Below, in pieces: positions 26,536 to 35,095 of a DNA stretch of 64,000 bases. The stretch's first letter is position 1. Each line of letters opens with the position of its first letter. The notes under the pieces were generated by a model. That model saw only the letters and a list, made by a program, of their open reading frames with translations. It made no database searches and was not told the origin of the DNA. This stretch comes from Anaerolineae bacterium (GTDB taxonomy: Bacteria > Chloroflexota > Anaerolineae > Aggregatilineales > Phototrophicaceae), in the NCBI GenBank assembly GCA_022822545.1, contig JAJEBE010000057.1, positions 157,671 through 221,670 on the forward strand, written 5' to 3'. The translations under genes were made by a program, and so were the position numbers.

Positions 26536-28001
26536 CGGCGCAGCAAATTGAGCGTCGCGCGGTCGGCGCTGAAACGGGCGCGCCACAGCAGCCAGGCCTC
26601 GCGCAGGCTCAAGCCGATGACCGCCGCGAACGAGAGCGCGTAGATGAAGAGGTAGACGCAAAGCTCCGGCTGCCGCTCCCAGGCGAGCGCCGTCGCCCAA
26701 AGCGCATACAGCAGCAGCGCGAACTCGAAGAGGATCGAGATATCCGCCGTGAGGGCGTAACCGCTGCGCCTCCAGTCGCGCTTGAATTTAGGCGTGCGCC
26801 GGAAGCCGCGTTTGACGCCCAGCAGCGCCGTCAAAACCGCCAGACTGTTGCTCAGCGACATGCCCGTGCCGATGAAAAGCAGGGCGGGGAAAGCGGTCAA
26901 TCTGGACAGCGCTCCGCGGTTGCGATGCAAGCGCATCTGACTGGCGATGTACATCAGGGGCGGCGCCAAGCCCAAAAGACCCAGGGGCGCCAGCGGCAAA
27001 TCGGCCAGCGCGCCAGCCCCCAGCAGCGGCGGCGTCAGCAGCAGCATCAGCAGCATTAGCGGCTGCGGCAAGTACTGGCAGAGATGCTGGATCGCCATGA
27101 TCTTCTGCGCCGGGCTGAGGCGGGCAGCGATGAGCCGCGGCGCCAGCTTGAGCAAGCACTGTGTATTGCCGGTTGCCCAGCGCGCCTGCTGCAATTTGTA
27201 AGCGGCCAGTTGCGGCGGTATCTCGCCCGGCGCTTCCACCTCCGGCAAAAACACCGAGCGCCAGCCCGCCATCTGCGCGCGATAGCTCAGGTCCAGGTCT
27301 TCCGTCAGCGTATCGGCCGACCAGCCGCCGGCCGCTTCAATGCAACTGCGCCGCCAGACACCGCCCGTGCCATTAAAGGGAATGAGCCAGCCGCTGCGGT
27401 TCCGCGCTGTCTGCTCGATGACGAAATGCGTATCGATCGACAGTTCTTGGGCCCGCGTCAGGCTGTTTTCATCCGCATTGAGGTGGCCCCAGCGGCTTTG
27501 CACGATGCCGATATCGGGCTGCGCCATGAGATGCGGCAAGGTGCGCCGCAGGAAGTCCGGCGCCGGCACGAAGTCGGCGTCAAAGATGGCGATGACCTCG
27601 CTGTCGCATTGTCCGACGCCGGCCGCCAGCGCGCCCGCTTTGAAGCCGAGCCGCTCCTTCCGGCGGAGATGCTGCACGCGAACGCCGGCTTCTTCCAGTT
27701 GCGCCAGCTTGCGCGCAACCAGTTGCGCCGTCGAATCGGTCGAATCATCGAGGACCTGAATCAGCAATTTGTCGCGCGGATAGTCCAGCGCGGCCGCGGC
27801 CTCGATCAGACGGCCGGCGACATGCGCCTCGTTGTATAACGGAAGCTGAACCGCGACCGTCGGCAATTCGGCCAGGGGCGGGGCGTAAGGCCTTGCCCGG
27901 CGCGTCCGCCAATATCGCCAGAGCAGGATTGCTTGTCCCGCTGTATACAGGCCGAGTGACAGGGCGCAGAGGGCATAGAGCATAAGCAATAGCGTCGTCA
28001 T
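26532..28001 (-). CDS. Family 2 glycosyltransferase, membrane-embedded (cellulose synthase-like)
   Basis: The 489-residue protein begins with a membrane helix. The GT2 catalytic domain follows with LPLYNEAHVAGRLIEA, VLDDSTDST, FDADFVPAPDFL (DxD), TEDLDLSYRAQMAGW and QQARWATG (Q-x-x-RW). Several C-terminal membrane helices come after it. This is the processive beta-glycosyltransferase arrangement of CsbB/BcsA-like and glucomannan synthase-like enzymes that extrude polysaccharide. I place the start at ATG 28001. A remnant of an upstream gene ends 10 bp before this start. Confidence 0.9.
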   Translation of the reverse strand: MTTLLLMLYALCALSLGLYTAGQAILLWRYWRTRRARPYAPPLAELPTVAVQLPLYNEAHVAGRLIEAAAALDYPRDKLLIQVLDDSTDSTAQLVARKLAQLEEAGVRVQHLRRKERLGFKAGALAAGVGQCDSEVIAIFDADFVPAPDFLRRTLPHLMAQPDIGIVQSRWGHLNADENSLTRAQELSIDTHFVIEQTARNRSGWLIPFNGTGGVWRRSCIEAAGGWSADTLTEDLDLSYRAQMAGWRSVFLPEVEAPGEIPPQLAAYKLQQARWATGNTQCLLKLAPRLIAARLSPAQKIMAIQHLCQYLPQPLMLLMLLLTPPLLGAGALADLPLAPLGLLGLAPPLMYIASQMRLHRNRGALSRLTAFPALLFIGTGMSLSNSLAVLTALLGVKRGFRRTPKFKRDWRRSGYALTADISILFEFALLLYALWATALAWERQPELCVYLFIYALSFAAVIGLSLREAWLLWRARFSADRATLNLLRR

Positions 28002-28011
28002 TGCTGCGATT

Positions 28012-28113
28012 CTAGTGCGGCATAGGAAGACTGACAAGATGCGCTTCGACCAGGCTGCCGCTGGCGCCGTAGCGCAGGCGTAGGACGGGCGTCGGCTCGG
28101 CGTAGAGGCGCAT
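28012..28113 (-). pseudogene. Likely C-terminal remnant of a gene once upstream of the glycosyltransferase
   Basis: On the minus strand a coherent frame encodes about 33 residues from MRLYAEPTP to LVSLPMPH and a stop; it stays open for a further 16 codons upstream, back to a TAA. The composition (LRLRYGASGSLVEAHL) looks like the tail of a structured protein, not random sequence. The stop is 10 bp before the glycosyltransferase start, the spacing expected in an operon. I infer a 5'-truncated gene; a short independent peptide is the alternative. The beta-helix/LysM unit begins about 210 bp away. Confidence 0.35.
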
Positions 28114-28332
28114 CCTCCCTGGAACGGTAAGATCTAAACTGTGCTTGCCAAGAGAAAGGACGGCGCTGCTTATGCAGATTTATTATGTCCGCTTCATGCT
28201 CTTGTTTTGTGTTTGCGCTTTTGTCTGGTATACACTTTCTTCTTGAGGAAAGGTACCGCAACTGAGGCGATTATTTTCTATTTGCGCATTGGCGTATGTT
28301 CTCCGGGCTCGGAACAGGCGCCAGCCGTTTGC

Positions 28333-30534
28333 TCACTCCGCCGGGCGGATGAGCAATTCTTGGCCCGGGAAGATATAACTGCCCCGACTGGAAAGCTGTT
28401 GCAGATTGTTGAGCGAGATGATCTTGTGAGGATGCACATCGTAGGCGATGCCGATCTGCCAGACAGTATCGCCCGATCGGACGACATGCACGATAGAGCC
28501 GTCCTCCCGCGCTGCTTGCGGCGCGACGGGAGCGGCAAAGGGTATCGCTGTGGACTGGGGCGGCGCGGCGGCAGCCAAGAGGCTGGCTAAACTGGCGCCT
28601 TGACAAGGCGGTTCCTCCGAGCGTGTATCGACTGTGCCCAAAACCTGGCCGTCGAGCACATTGTCTGTCACAATATGAATCACCTTGCCCTCAACGTTTG
28701 GACCCAGCGAGATCAGGATGTCGCGCGCCTTGCGCGGACTCACGGCTTGGTAAGCCTGGCTGTGCGCGATCTTCTGGCGAACCGGCTCGGTCAGCCCAAC
28801 GCGTACGGCGGCGCGCCCGTTGGATGAACAGGCAACGATGCCCTCCCTTACCGCTTCAACATCATTCTGGCTCACTTTGAGGGCGAATTTCCCCTGGCTG
28901 TTGGGCAAGACCTCCCAAATCTCAATCACAGCCGGGCACTTCTGGAGGAAGAAGATAACGCCGATGGCGCCCATCGTCATTCTTTCGGGCGGCTCAATCG
29001 TTTCAGGCAAACATTCTTTGCTCGCTGCGGGAGGACCGGAAACTTCAACCGTTTCAGGGCAGAAGAATCTAACGTTGCCGCCGTTCTCGGCGATGAACAT
29101 AGCCAGCGCCACCGCATCTTCGTCCTCCGGCAATCCCTCGAGTATGTTGTCGCCGCACAGGAAGATGGCGCTGCCAGTACCGTGCGTATAGGCTTCGATC
29201 TCGTCGTCTGCCGGCATGTTGTTGCTGAATACGTTGTCTTGGAAGAGCGCTCGCCCCATGCCAAAATGAAGCGAGCGGCCGAGATATACTTTGCCTAATC
29301 CCCTGCTAGTGGCTCGATTTTCTTGGAAGATCGAATCGTGAAAATAAGCCCAGCCGTAATTGATGATGGGCTTCGACGCGTTGGCGATTGTCGATTTGCC
29401 CAAGGTAAGCCGGCCGCCGTAATTGTGAATTCGGACGCCGTCAAGGTTCGCATTATTTATGGTCAGGCGAGCATTGCCAATGCGAAACCCCGCCGACCCG
29501 CCCGAGCAGCCTACGATGCGCTTGCCATTGCCATTGATGGTGACGCTGGCGTCGTCAGCTATGTTCACCGTGTTTATGCATTCGCAGTCCTGGCTGAGCG
29601 AGTAGACAACGGTTCCTTCGATGGTGCCGCCCGAGGGCAAGCCGCAATCCAGCATTGGCAGGGTATAGGGGACCACGGCTCGGTCTCTGTTGCCGATTTC
29701 AATGTCGCCGCAGGGACCGGTGCTGCTGTCGCTCCAGGCGCCCATGCTGCTGCGGATGCCGCTGTGGTGCACTTTGTATGACCATACGCGGATGAAACTG
29801 AGGCAGCCGCTGGCGCTCAAAGAGCCGCCCTTGTCGATCTTAATGACTGTACGCGCGGAGTCGCGGAACACAGCATTGTTGAGTGTGACGCTGCCGGTAT
29901 TGGCCACATGCAGGATGCCCTTGACGACTGGATCAAAACCCCAGTTCCAGACCCAGCTATCCTTGAAGAGCACATTTTCCAGCTTGGCTGTACCCTTGAT
30001 CCTCAGCCAGCTGCCGTCGCCATTGGTGAAGGTGACGTTTTCCATCGTTAGCGCGCCCTCAGCCAAAATCCAGGAGCCGGTACCCGACTTTATCCTCGTC
30101 TTATGGTACAGGTGTCGGTCGAAATCCCAATCGCTGCCATTGAAGGTGACATTCTTGATATTGACCTTGATATTGGGGCTGGCGGTCGTGTCAAGGTTCT
30201 GAATGGTATCTTTGCCCTCGTCGTCAACGACTAGGAAATTGTAGCCGTATCTCGTGCCATTGCTGGAAAGGTAACTGGTGTTGTAAATGGTGTGGCCCAT
30301 GCCGTTGATGGTGAGCGTGACATTGGGCGTACTGGCGGTGTGGATTTCCAGCGCGCCCGTCTGCGTGCAATCTCTATTGAGCGTATAGGTCACGCTGGCG
30401 ACGATGACGCCCTGAGGGGGCAATCCGCAACCGTCGCTCGGGTTGTCCGGGTTGGTCGGCGTCTGGGCGAAGGCGGGCGAGACAAAAAAGGGGAGACTCA
30501 ACACGAAGACAACTAGATACCGCATAGCTCGCAT
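28333..30534 (-). CDS. Secreted parallel beta-helix protein with C-terminal LysM domain (copy A)
   Basis: The 733-residue protein has a signal peptide (MRYLVVFVLSLPFFV.. to about AFAQ). Two long beta-helix modules each open with a CGLPxxGxI..V.Y.L..DC motif, with repeats such as LTMENVTF, AKLENVLF and VTLNNAVF between. A shared unknown domain contains EIWEVLPNSQG. The C-terminal LysM (VRSGDTVWQIGIAYDVHPHKIISLNNL) should bind peptidoglycan or chitin-like glycans. The first plausible ATG is 30534; 30525 would give the shortest signal peptide. The middle differs strongly from copy B, while the ends are almost identical. Confidence 0.8.
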   Translation of the reverse strand: MRAMRYLVVFVLSLPFFVSPAFAQTPTNPDNPSDGCGLPPQGVIVASVTYTLNRDCTQTGALEIHTASTPNVTLTINGMGHTIYNTSYLSSNGTRYGYNFLVVDDEGKDTIQNLDTTASPNIKVNIKNVTFNGSDWDFDRHLYHKTRIKSGTGSWILAEGALTMENVTFTNGDGSWLRIKGTAKLENVLFKDSWVWNWGFDPVVKGILHVANTGSVTLNNAVFRDSARTVIKIDKGGSLSASGCLSFIRVWSYKVHHSGIRSSMGAWSDSSTGPCGDIEIGNRDRAVVPYTLPMLDCGLPSGGTIEGTVVYSLSQDCECINTVNIADDASVTINGNGKRIVGCSGGSAGFRIGNARLTINNANLDGVRIHNYGGRLTLGKSTIANASKPIINYGWAYFHDSIFQENRATSRGLGKVYLGRSLHFGMGRALFQDNVFSNNMPADDEIEAYTHGTGSAIFLCGDNILEGLPEDEDAVALAMFIAENGGNVRFFCPETVEVSGPPAASKECLPETIEPPERMTMGAIGVIFFLQKCPAVIEIWEVLPNSQGKFALKVSQNDVEAVREGIVACSSNGRAAVRVGLTEPVRQKIAHSQAYQAVSPRKARDILISLGPNVEGKVIHIVTDNVLDGQVLGTVDTRSEEPPCQGASLASLLAAAAPPQSTAIPFAAPVAPQAAREDGSIVHVVRSGDTVWQIGIAYDVHPHKIISLNNLQQLSSRGSYIFPGQELLIRPAE

Positions 30535-30753
30535 GACTTGTACTGTGTATGAGAACCGCAAACCGTTAATAATGGAGAGGTCTAAAATAATCTTCTATTT
30601 TCAGTTTATGGACTCCGTTGCCTGGATTCAATACAATGATTATGAGAAGTTGGTGGTGTCTTGGTTAAGTCCGATACAAAGATTTGCCATGTATACGACA
30701 ACGCGCCTGCCGCTGAAATGAGCGGCGTTTTGGGCGCGGTCAAGCGGCGGGGA
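30535..30753. repeat. Upstream region of copy A, nearly identical to 33463-33682
   Basis: About 215 bp between the beta-helix gene and the next plus-strand gene match the corresponding region before copy B with only a few differences, ending near GAGCGGCGTTTTGGGCG. The conservation is much higher than in the coding middles. It probably carries the promoter and control region of the beta-helix genes and marks the extent of the duplicated unit. Confidence 0.8.
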
Positions 30754-30777
30754 TGTCTTGGCTAAGGGGGAGAAAAG

Positions 30778-31167
30778 ATGACAGATCAGCGCGTGGCTGT
30801 ATTTGAAATCAAGAACTATATGGTCATCTGGCGTCAGTTGGAGGAACGCGATTTTGGGGGCATGACCGCCCGCATCCGGGGCTTGGTGCGCTGCAACGGC
30901 GTCGGCGCCGACGACAACGAGGACTACCGCCTGGATGTCTATTTCTTGTCGCCGGATAGCGATGTGCCCGATCCGCAAGTGGATATCGCCAACCGGCGCG
31001 GCGCCATCTTTATGCTGATCAGCGACATCCACGCCTTCGTCGATATCCTGCGCAACGAGAAGCCTATCTTCGGGCATTTGCGCGGCGATTATCCTCAGTG
31101 GACCAGCGTGACCACGACCAACGAACCAGTCGGCACCGGCGATGAAGACCACCGCGCCCGCGAGTGA
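30778..31167 (+). CDS. Protein of unknown function, 129 residues, between the duplicated units
   Basis: The start ATG is preceded by GGGGGAGAAAAG, a strong ribosome-binding site. The protein is acidic with a mixed alpha/beta look (DYRLDVYFLSPDSDVPDPQV, FMLISDIHAFVDILRNE) and no signal peptide or membrane segment. I do not recognise the family. Its 3' end overlaps, in another frame, a start ATG (31142) of a truncated SbcD-like reading frame, so it was probably the first gene of a two-gene operon with that nuclease. Confidence 0.65.
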   Translation: MTDQRVAVFEIKNYMVIWRQLEERDFGGMTARIRGLVRCNGVGADDNEDYRLDVYFLSPDSDVPDPQVDIANRRGAIFMLISDIHAFVDILRNEKPIFGHLRGDYPQWTSVTTTNEPVGTGDEDHRARE

Positions 31168-31230
31168 GCGCGAATTGATCCGCGTCTTGCGCTTCGCCGA
31201 TGCCCATATCGGCAGGGCGAATTGTGGAAC
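31142..31230 (+). pseudogene. Truncated N-terminus of an SbcD-like nuclease gene
   Basis: From ATG 31142 the frame reads through RELIRVLRFADAHIGRANCG, which matches REPIRVLHFADVHIGMENYG of the intact nuclease gene at 33686. It then runs abruptly into the 3' end of beta-helix copy B. About 29 codons remain. The Asp and His of the first metallophosphoesterase motif (ADAHIG) are retained. The fragment differs from the intact gene at about one position in five, so it is not a recent exact duplicate. Confidence 0.75.
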
Positions 31231-31245
31231 GGGGCGGCCCTCTGC

Positions 31246-33462
31246 TCACTCCGCCGGGCGGATGAGCAATTCTTGGCCCGGGAAGATATAACTGCCCCGA
31301 CTGGAAAGCTGTTGCAGATTGTTGAGCGAGATGATCTTGTGGGGATGCACATCGTAGGCGATGCCGATCTGCCAGACAGTATCGCCCGATCGGACGACAT
31401 GCACGATGGCGCCGTCCTCCCGCGCTGCTTGCGGCGCGACGGGAGCGGCAAAGGGTATCGCTGTGGGCTGGGGCGGCGCGGCAGCAGCCAAGAGGCTGGC
31501 TAAATTGGCGCCTTGACAAGGCGGTTCCTCCGAGCGCGTATCGACTATGCCGAGGACCTGGCCGTCAAGCGCGTGGTCGATCACCATGTGATTCACCTTG
31601 CCCTCAACGTTTGGACCCAGCGAGATCAAGATGTCGCGCGCCTGGCGCGGACTCACGGCTTGATAAGCTCGGCTATGCTGGATCTTCTGGCGAACCGGCT
31701 CGGGCAGGCCGACGCGCACGGCAGCGCGCCCGTTGGAGGAACAGGCGATCAAGCCCTCCTCCACCGCTTCAACATCACTCTGGCTCACTTTGAGGGCGAA
31801 TTGTCCCTGGCTGTTGGGCAAGACCTCCCAGATTTCGATAATGGGCGGGCACTTCTGCTTGTGCATGATGATGCCGATGGCGCCCATCATCTTGTTCTCG
31901 GGCAGGTTCTTCCGCTCAGGCGCGCACTCTACTAACGCGGATGGCGCGGCGGGCGACGGCTGATCGTCGGGGCAACCCAGAATGGAGCCGCCTTCCTCGG
32001 CAATGAATAAGGCGAACTGCAGATCATCCGCGCCCTCCGGCAAACCCTCGATTATGTTGTCGCCGCACAAGTAAATCCTGGTGCTTGGGCCATGCGCAAG
32101 CGCTTCGACCTCGACCGGACCGTTGTTACGGAACACGTTGTCCGTGAAGAGCGCTCGTCCAATGCCATAATGACCGTGGGCATAATATACGTTGCTATCA
32201 CTATCGCCCTTACTCCCCTCAAAGATCGTATCGTGCAAATAGGCCCAGCCGTAATTGACTATGGCCACGCCCTCAATATTCGAGAAAACCGAGTTGCGAA
32301 TAGTAACGTAACCGCCATAATTGCGCAATCGGAGGCGCTCTATCCTGGCATTGTTGATGGTCAGGCGACCGCCACCGCCGATTAGAATAGCAATGTGACT
32401 GCGAGTTTCTTTGCAGCCCACGATGCGATGACCGTTGGCATTGATGGTGACGCTGGCGTCAATACCTATATTAAATGGATGGTCCACGCATACGCAGTCT
32501 TGATCGAGCGTGTAGACATGCGCTCCCTCGAGGGTGCCGCTGGCGGGCAGCCCACAAGGCAGCTTTGTCAGGGTGTAGGGGACCACAGCCTTGCCCTTGT
32601 TGCCGATTTCAATGTCGCCGCAGGGACCGGTGCTGCTGTCGCTAAAGGTACCCATGCCGCTGTGAAGCCCGCTGTGGCGCACCTTGTGGGTAAGCACGCG
32701 AATGAAACTGAGGCAGCCCGTGGCGCTCAAAAAGCCGCCTTCTTCAATCGAGACGACCGCACGCTGGATGTCGCGGAAAACAGCATTGTTGAGCGTCGCG
32801 CTGCCCGTTTTGGATACATGCAGGGCCGCGCCCTTCGTGGACGGGTAAAATCCGTAGTTGCTGATAAAGCTGTCCTCGAAGAGCACATTCTTCAGGCTGG
32901 CTGTGCCTTGGGCGTACACCCAGATTCCCCTGCCGTTCTTGAAGGTGACGTTCTCCATCTCCAGTGTTCCTTCGGCCAATATCCCAAAGCCTGTGTAACA
33001 CTTTCGCAATGGTGATGTTTCGTCATCATAATGACACGTAGGTTTTGTGAAGGCCGTGCCAGTGGCTTGGAAGGTGACGTTTTTGATGACCACTTTGACG
33101 TTGGGGCTGGCGGTCGTGTCTTTATTATAGTGAGTATGTATGCCGTCATCGTCGACGTAGAGGAAAATGAAGCCAAATCCATCGCGATCGGTGTTGAAAA
33201 TGGTGTGTCCGTTACCGTTTATGGTGAGTTCAACGTTGGGCGTATTGGCGGTGCGGATTTCCAGCGTCCCCGTCTGCGTGCAGTTGCCGATGAGATCGTA
33301 GGTGACGGTTGCGACGATGACGCCCTGCTTGGGCAGGCCGCAAGTAGGGTCTGCCTGCGGGTTGGTCGGGGTCTGGGCGGAGGCAGGCGAGACAAAAAAG
33401 AGCAGACTCAATACGAAGACAATCAGATACCGCATATCAATTAGATACCGCATAGCCCGCAT
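31246..33462 (-). CDS. Secreted parallel beta-helix protein with C-terminal LysM domain (copy B)
   Basis: The 738-residue paralogue of copy A has the same architecture: signal peptide, two CGLPxxG..DC-headed beta-helix modules, the EIWEVLPNSQG domain, a Pro/Ala linker and a LysM domain almost identical to copy A. Around the start an 18-bp segment is duplicated so that MRYLI occurs twice (MRYLIDMRYLIVF); ATG 33462, 33453 and 33435 are all possible. The beta-helix middle has diverged extensively from copy A. Likely a surface-attached protein; whether it is structural, adhesive or polysaccharide-degrading is not visible. Confidence 0.8.
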   Translation of the reverse strand: MRAMRYLIDMRYLIVFVLSLLFFVSPASAQTPTNPQADPTCGLPKQGVIVATVTYDLIGNCTQTGTLEIRTANTPNVELTINGNGHTIFNTDRDGFGFIFLYVDDDGIHTHYNKDTTASPNVKVVIKNVTFQATGTAFTKPTCHYDDETSPLRKCYTGFGILAEGTLEMENVTFKNGRGIWVYAQGTASLKNVLFEDSFISNYGFYPSTKGAALHVSKTGSATLNNAVFRDIQRAVVSIEEGGFLSATGCLSFIRVLTHKVRHSGLHSGMGTFSDSSTGPCGDIEIGNKGKAVVPYTLTKLPCGLPASGTLEGAHVYTLDQDCVCVDHPFNIGIDASVTINANGHRIVGCKETRSHIAILIGGGGRLTINNARIERLRLRNYGGYVTIRNSVFSNIEGVAIVNYGWAYLHDTIFEGSKGDSDSNVYYAHGHYGIGRALFTDNVFRNNGPVEVEALAHGPSTRIYLCGDNIIEGLPEGADDLQFALFIAEEGGSILGCPDDQPSPAAPSALVECAPERKNLPENKMMGAIGIIMHKQKCPPIIEIWEVLPNSQGQFALKVSQSDVEAVEEGLIACSSNGRAAVRVGLPEPVRQKIQHSRAYQAVSPRQARDILISLGPNVEGKVNHMVIDHALDGQVLGIVDTRSEEPPCQGANLASLLAAAAPPQPTAIPFAAPVAPQAAREDGAIVHVVRSGDTVWQIGIAYDVHPHKIISLNNLQQLSSRGSYIFPGQELLIRPAE

Positions 33463-33682
33463 GCCTTGTACTGTATATGAAAACCGCAAACCGTTAATAA
33501 TGGAGAGGTCTAAAATAATCTTCTACTTTCAGTTTATGGACTCCGTTGCCTGGATTCAATACAATGATTATGAGAAGTTGGTGGTGTCTTGGTTAAGTCT
33601 GGTACAAAGATTCGCCATGTATACGACAACGCGCCTGCCGCTGAAATGAGCGGCGTTTTGGGCGGTGTCGAGCGGCCGGATT
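33463..33682. repeat. Upstream region of copy B, nearly identical to 30535-30753
   Basis: This is the second copy of the ~215-bp divergent intergenic region. Here it leads directly into the intact SbcD-like nuclease instead of the 129-residue gene, so downstream sequence was exchanged or deleted at its right edge. Confidence 0.8.
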
Positions 33683-33685
33683 TTG

Positions 33686-34957
33686 ATGGAGAACAAGAGC
33701 GTGATAGACGATCTCACACGCGAACCGATCCGCGTTTTGCACTTCGCCGATGTCCATATCGGCATGGAGAATTATGGCAGGATCAATCCGGATAGCGGGG
33801 TGAGCAGCCGCGTCGGCGACTTCCTGGCGCGGATGGATGACATGATCGCTTTCGCCCGCGATGGCGATGTCGACCTGGTCATCTTCGCCGGCGACGCTTT
33901 CCGCAGCCGCAGCCCCAATCAAACTTACCAGCGCGAATTCGCCGGGCGCGTTCAAGCGCTCGCCCAATTGGCGCCGACCGTGCTGCTGGTGGGCAATCAC
34001 GACTTGCCGGCCAACGCCGCCAAAGCTTCCACCATCGACATCTACGACACCCTCGCTGTGCCCAACGTGCTGGTGGCGCGTGATTTTTCCCTTCATGAAG
34101 TCGCGACCAAACGGGGCGATGTTCTCATCGGCGCGGCGCCATATCCGTTGCGCGCGCGCTTGCTGGCCGATGTCGCCACCCGCGGCAAGACCATCGCCGA
34201 GCAAGATGCCGAACTGCGGCGCGTCGTGCACGAGCGGCTGCGCGCATTGAGCGTCCAAGCCGAGCGGCAGGCCGTCCCCGACATGCCGCGCCTGCTCTGC
34301 GGGCACTTCAGCGTGAGCGGCGCCGTCTGGGGCAGCGAGCGGAGCGTCATGCTGGGCCGGGATGTGACCATCGAACTGGATGCGCTGACGCATGGCGGCT
34401 GGGATTATGTCGCGCTCGGGCATATCCACCGGCATCAGAACCTGACCGCCGACCACGAAGATCTCCCGCCGGTCGTGTACAGTGGCAGCCTTGAGCGCAT
34501 CGACTTCGGCGAGGAGGGCGATGTCAAAGGCTTCTGCTGGGTGGAGCTGGCGCGGGGCGCGACGAACTGGCGTTTTATCGAGGCGGCGGCGCGCAAGCTG
34601 CTGACGCTGAGCATCGACTGCCGCGATAGCGACAATCCGACGGCCGATGTGCTGGCGGCGGCGAAAGCTCAGGACTTGGCGGGAGCGGTCGTCCGGCTGC
34701 TGATCCGCCTGACGCCGGAAAGCGAGACCCGGCTCAATGAAAGGCTCATCGTCGACGAGTTGAAACGAGCCGGCGTCTTCCACATCGCCGGCTTGCGCCT
34801 GGATGTCGACCGGCGCGCGCGGACGCGTCTCGGCGAGAGTCCTGAGGGCATGACGCCGCTGGAATTGCTGGAGCGCTATTTCGATGCCCGCGATGTGGAT
34901 GCGGCGCGGCGGGAGGAGTTGCTGAAGCTGGCGCGCGGGATTGTGGCGGGGGATTAG
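33686..34957 (+). CDS. SbcD/YhaO-like metallophosphoesterase nuclease, without adjacent SbcC
   Basis: The 423-residue protein has the Mre11/SbcD motif set: HFADVHIG, FAGDAFRS, LVGNHD, LLCGHFSV and ALGHIHRHQ, then a C-terminal accessory domain. Length matches bacterial SbcD. The DNA double-strand-end nuclease SbcD normally pairs with the SMC-like ATPase SbcC, but no SbcC follows; the next genes are a low-GC cassette. I chose ATG 33686 over GTG 33665. The start region is duplicated as a truncated fragment at 31142. Confidence 0.88.
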   Translation: MENKSVIDDLTREPIRVLHFADVHIGMENYGRINPDSGVSSRVGDFLARMDDMIAFARDGDVDLVIFAGDAFRSRSPNQTYQREFAGRVQALAQLAPTVLLVGNHDLPANAAKASTIDIYDTLAVPNVLVARDFSLHEVATKRGDVLIGAAPYPLRARLLADVATRGKTIAEQDAELRRVVHERLRALSVQAERQAVPDMPRLLCGHFSVSGAVWGSERSVMLGRDVTIELDALTHGGWDYVALGHIHRHQNLTADHEDLPPVVYSGSLERIDFGEEGDVKGFCWVELARGATNWRFIEAAARKLLTLSIDCRDSDNPTADVLAAAKAQDLAGAVVRLLIRLTPESETRLNERLIVDELKRAGVFHIAGLRLDVDRRARTRLGESPEGMTPLELLERYFDARDVDAARREELLKLARGIVAGD

Positions 34958-34990
34958 GGTGCTGGAAGTGGTACAAGTGTAAAATATCTG

Positions 34991-34996
34991 TATAAT
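34991..34996 (+). promoter_or_regulatory. Possible -10 element before the low-GC cassette
   Basis: A perfect TATAAT lies 105 bp before the TIGR04255 start, in AT-rich sequence; no good -35 is visible at 16-18 bp upstream. Confidence 0.35.
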
Positions 34997-35095
34997 CTGG
35001 CTGTAATGCGACCAAATAGCCGTCTTCCAAGCTGATTCTTACGTAAATGATGTAGGTTAGGATTGGACGCCGAGATACGGAAAGAAAAACGCAGC

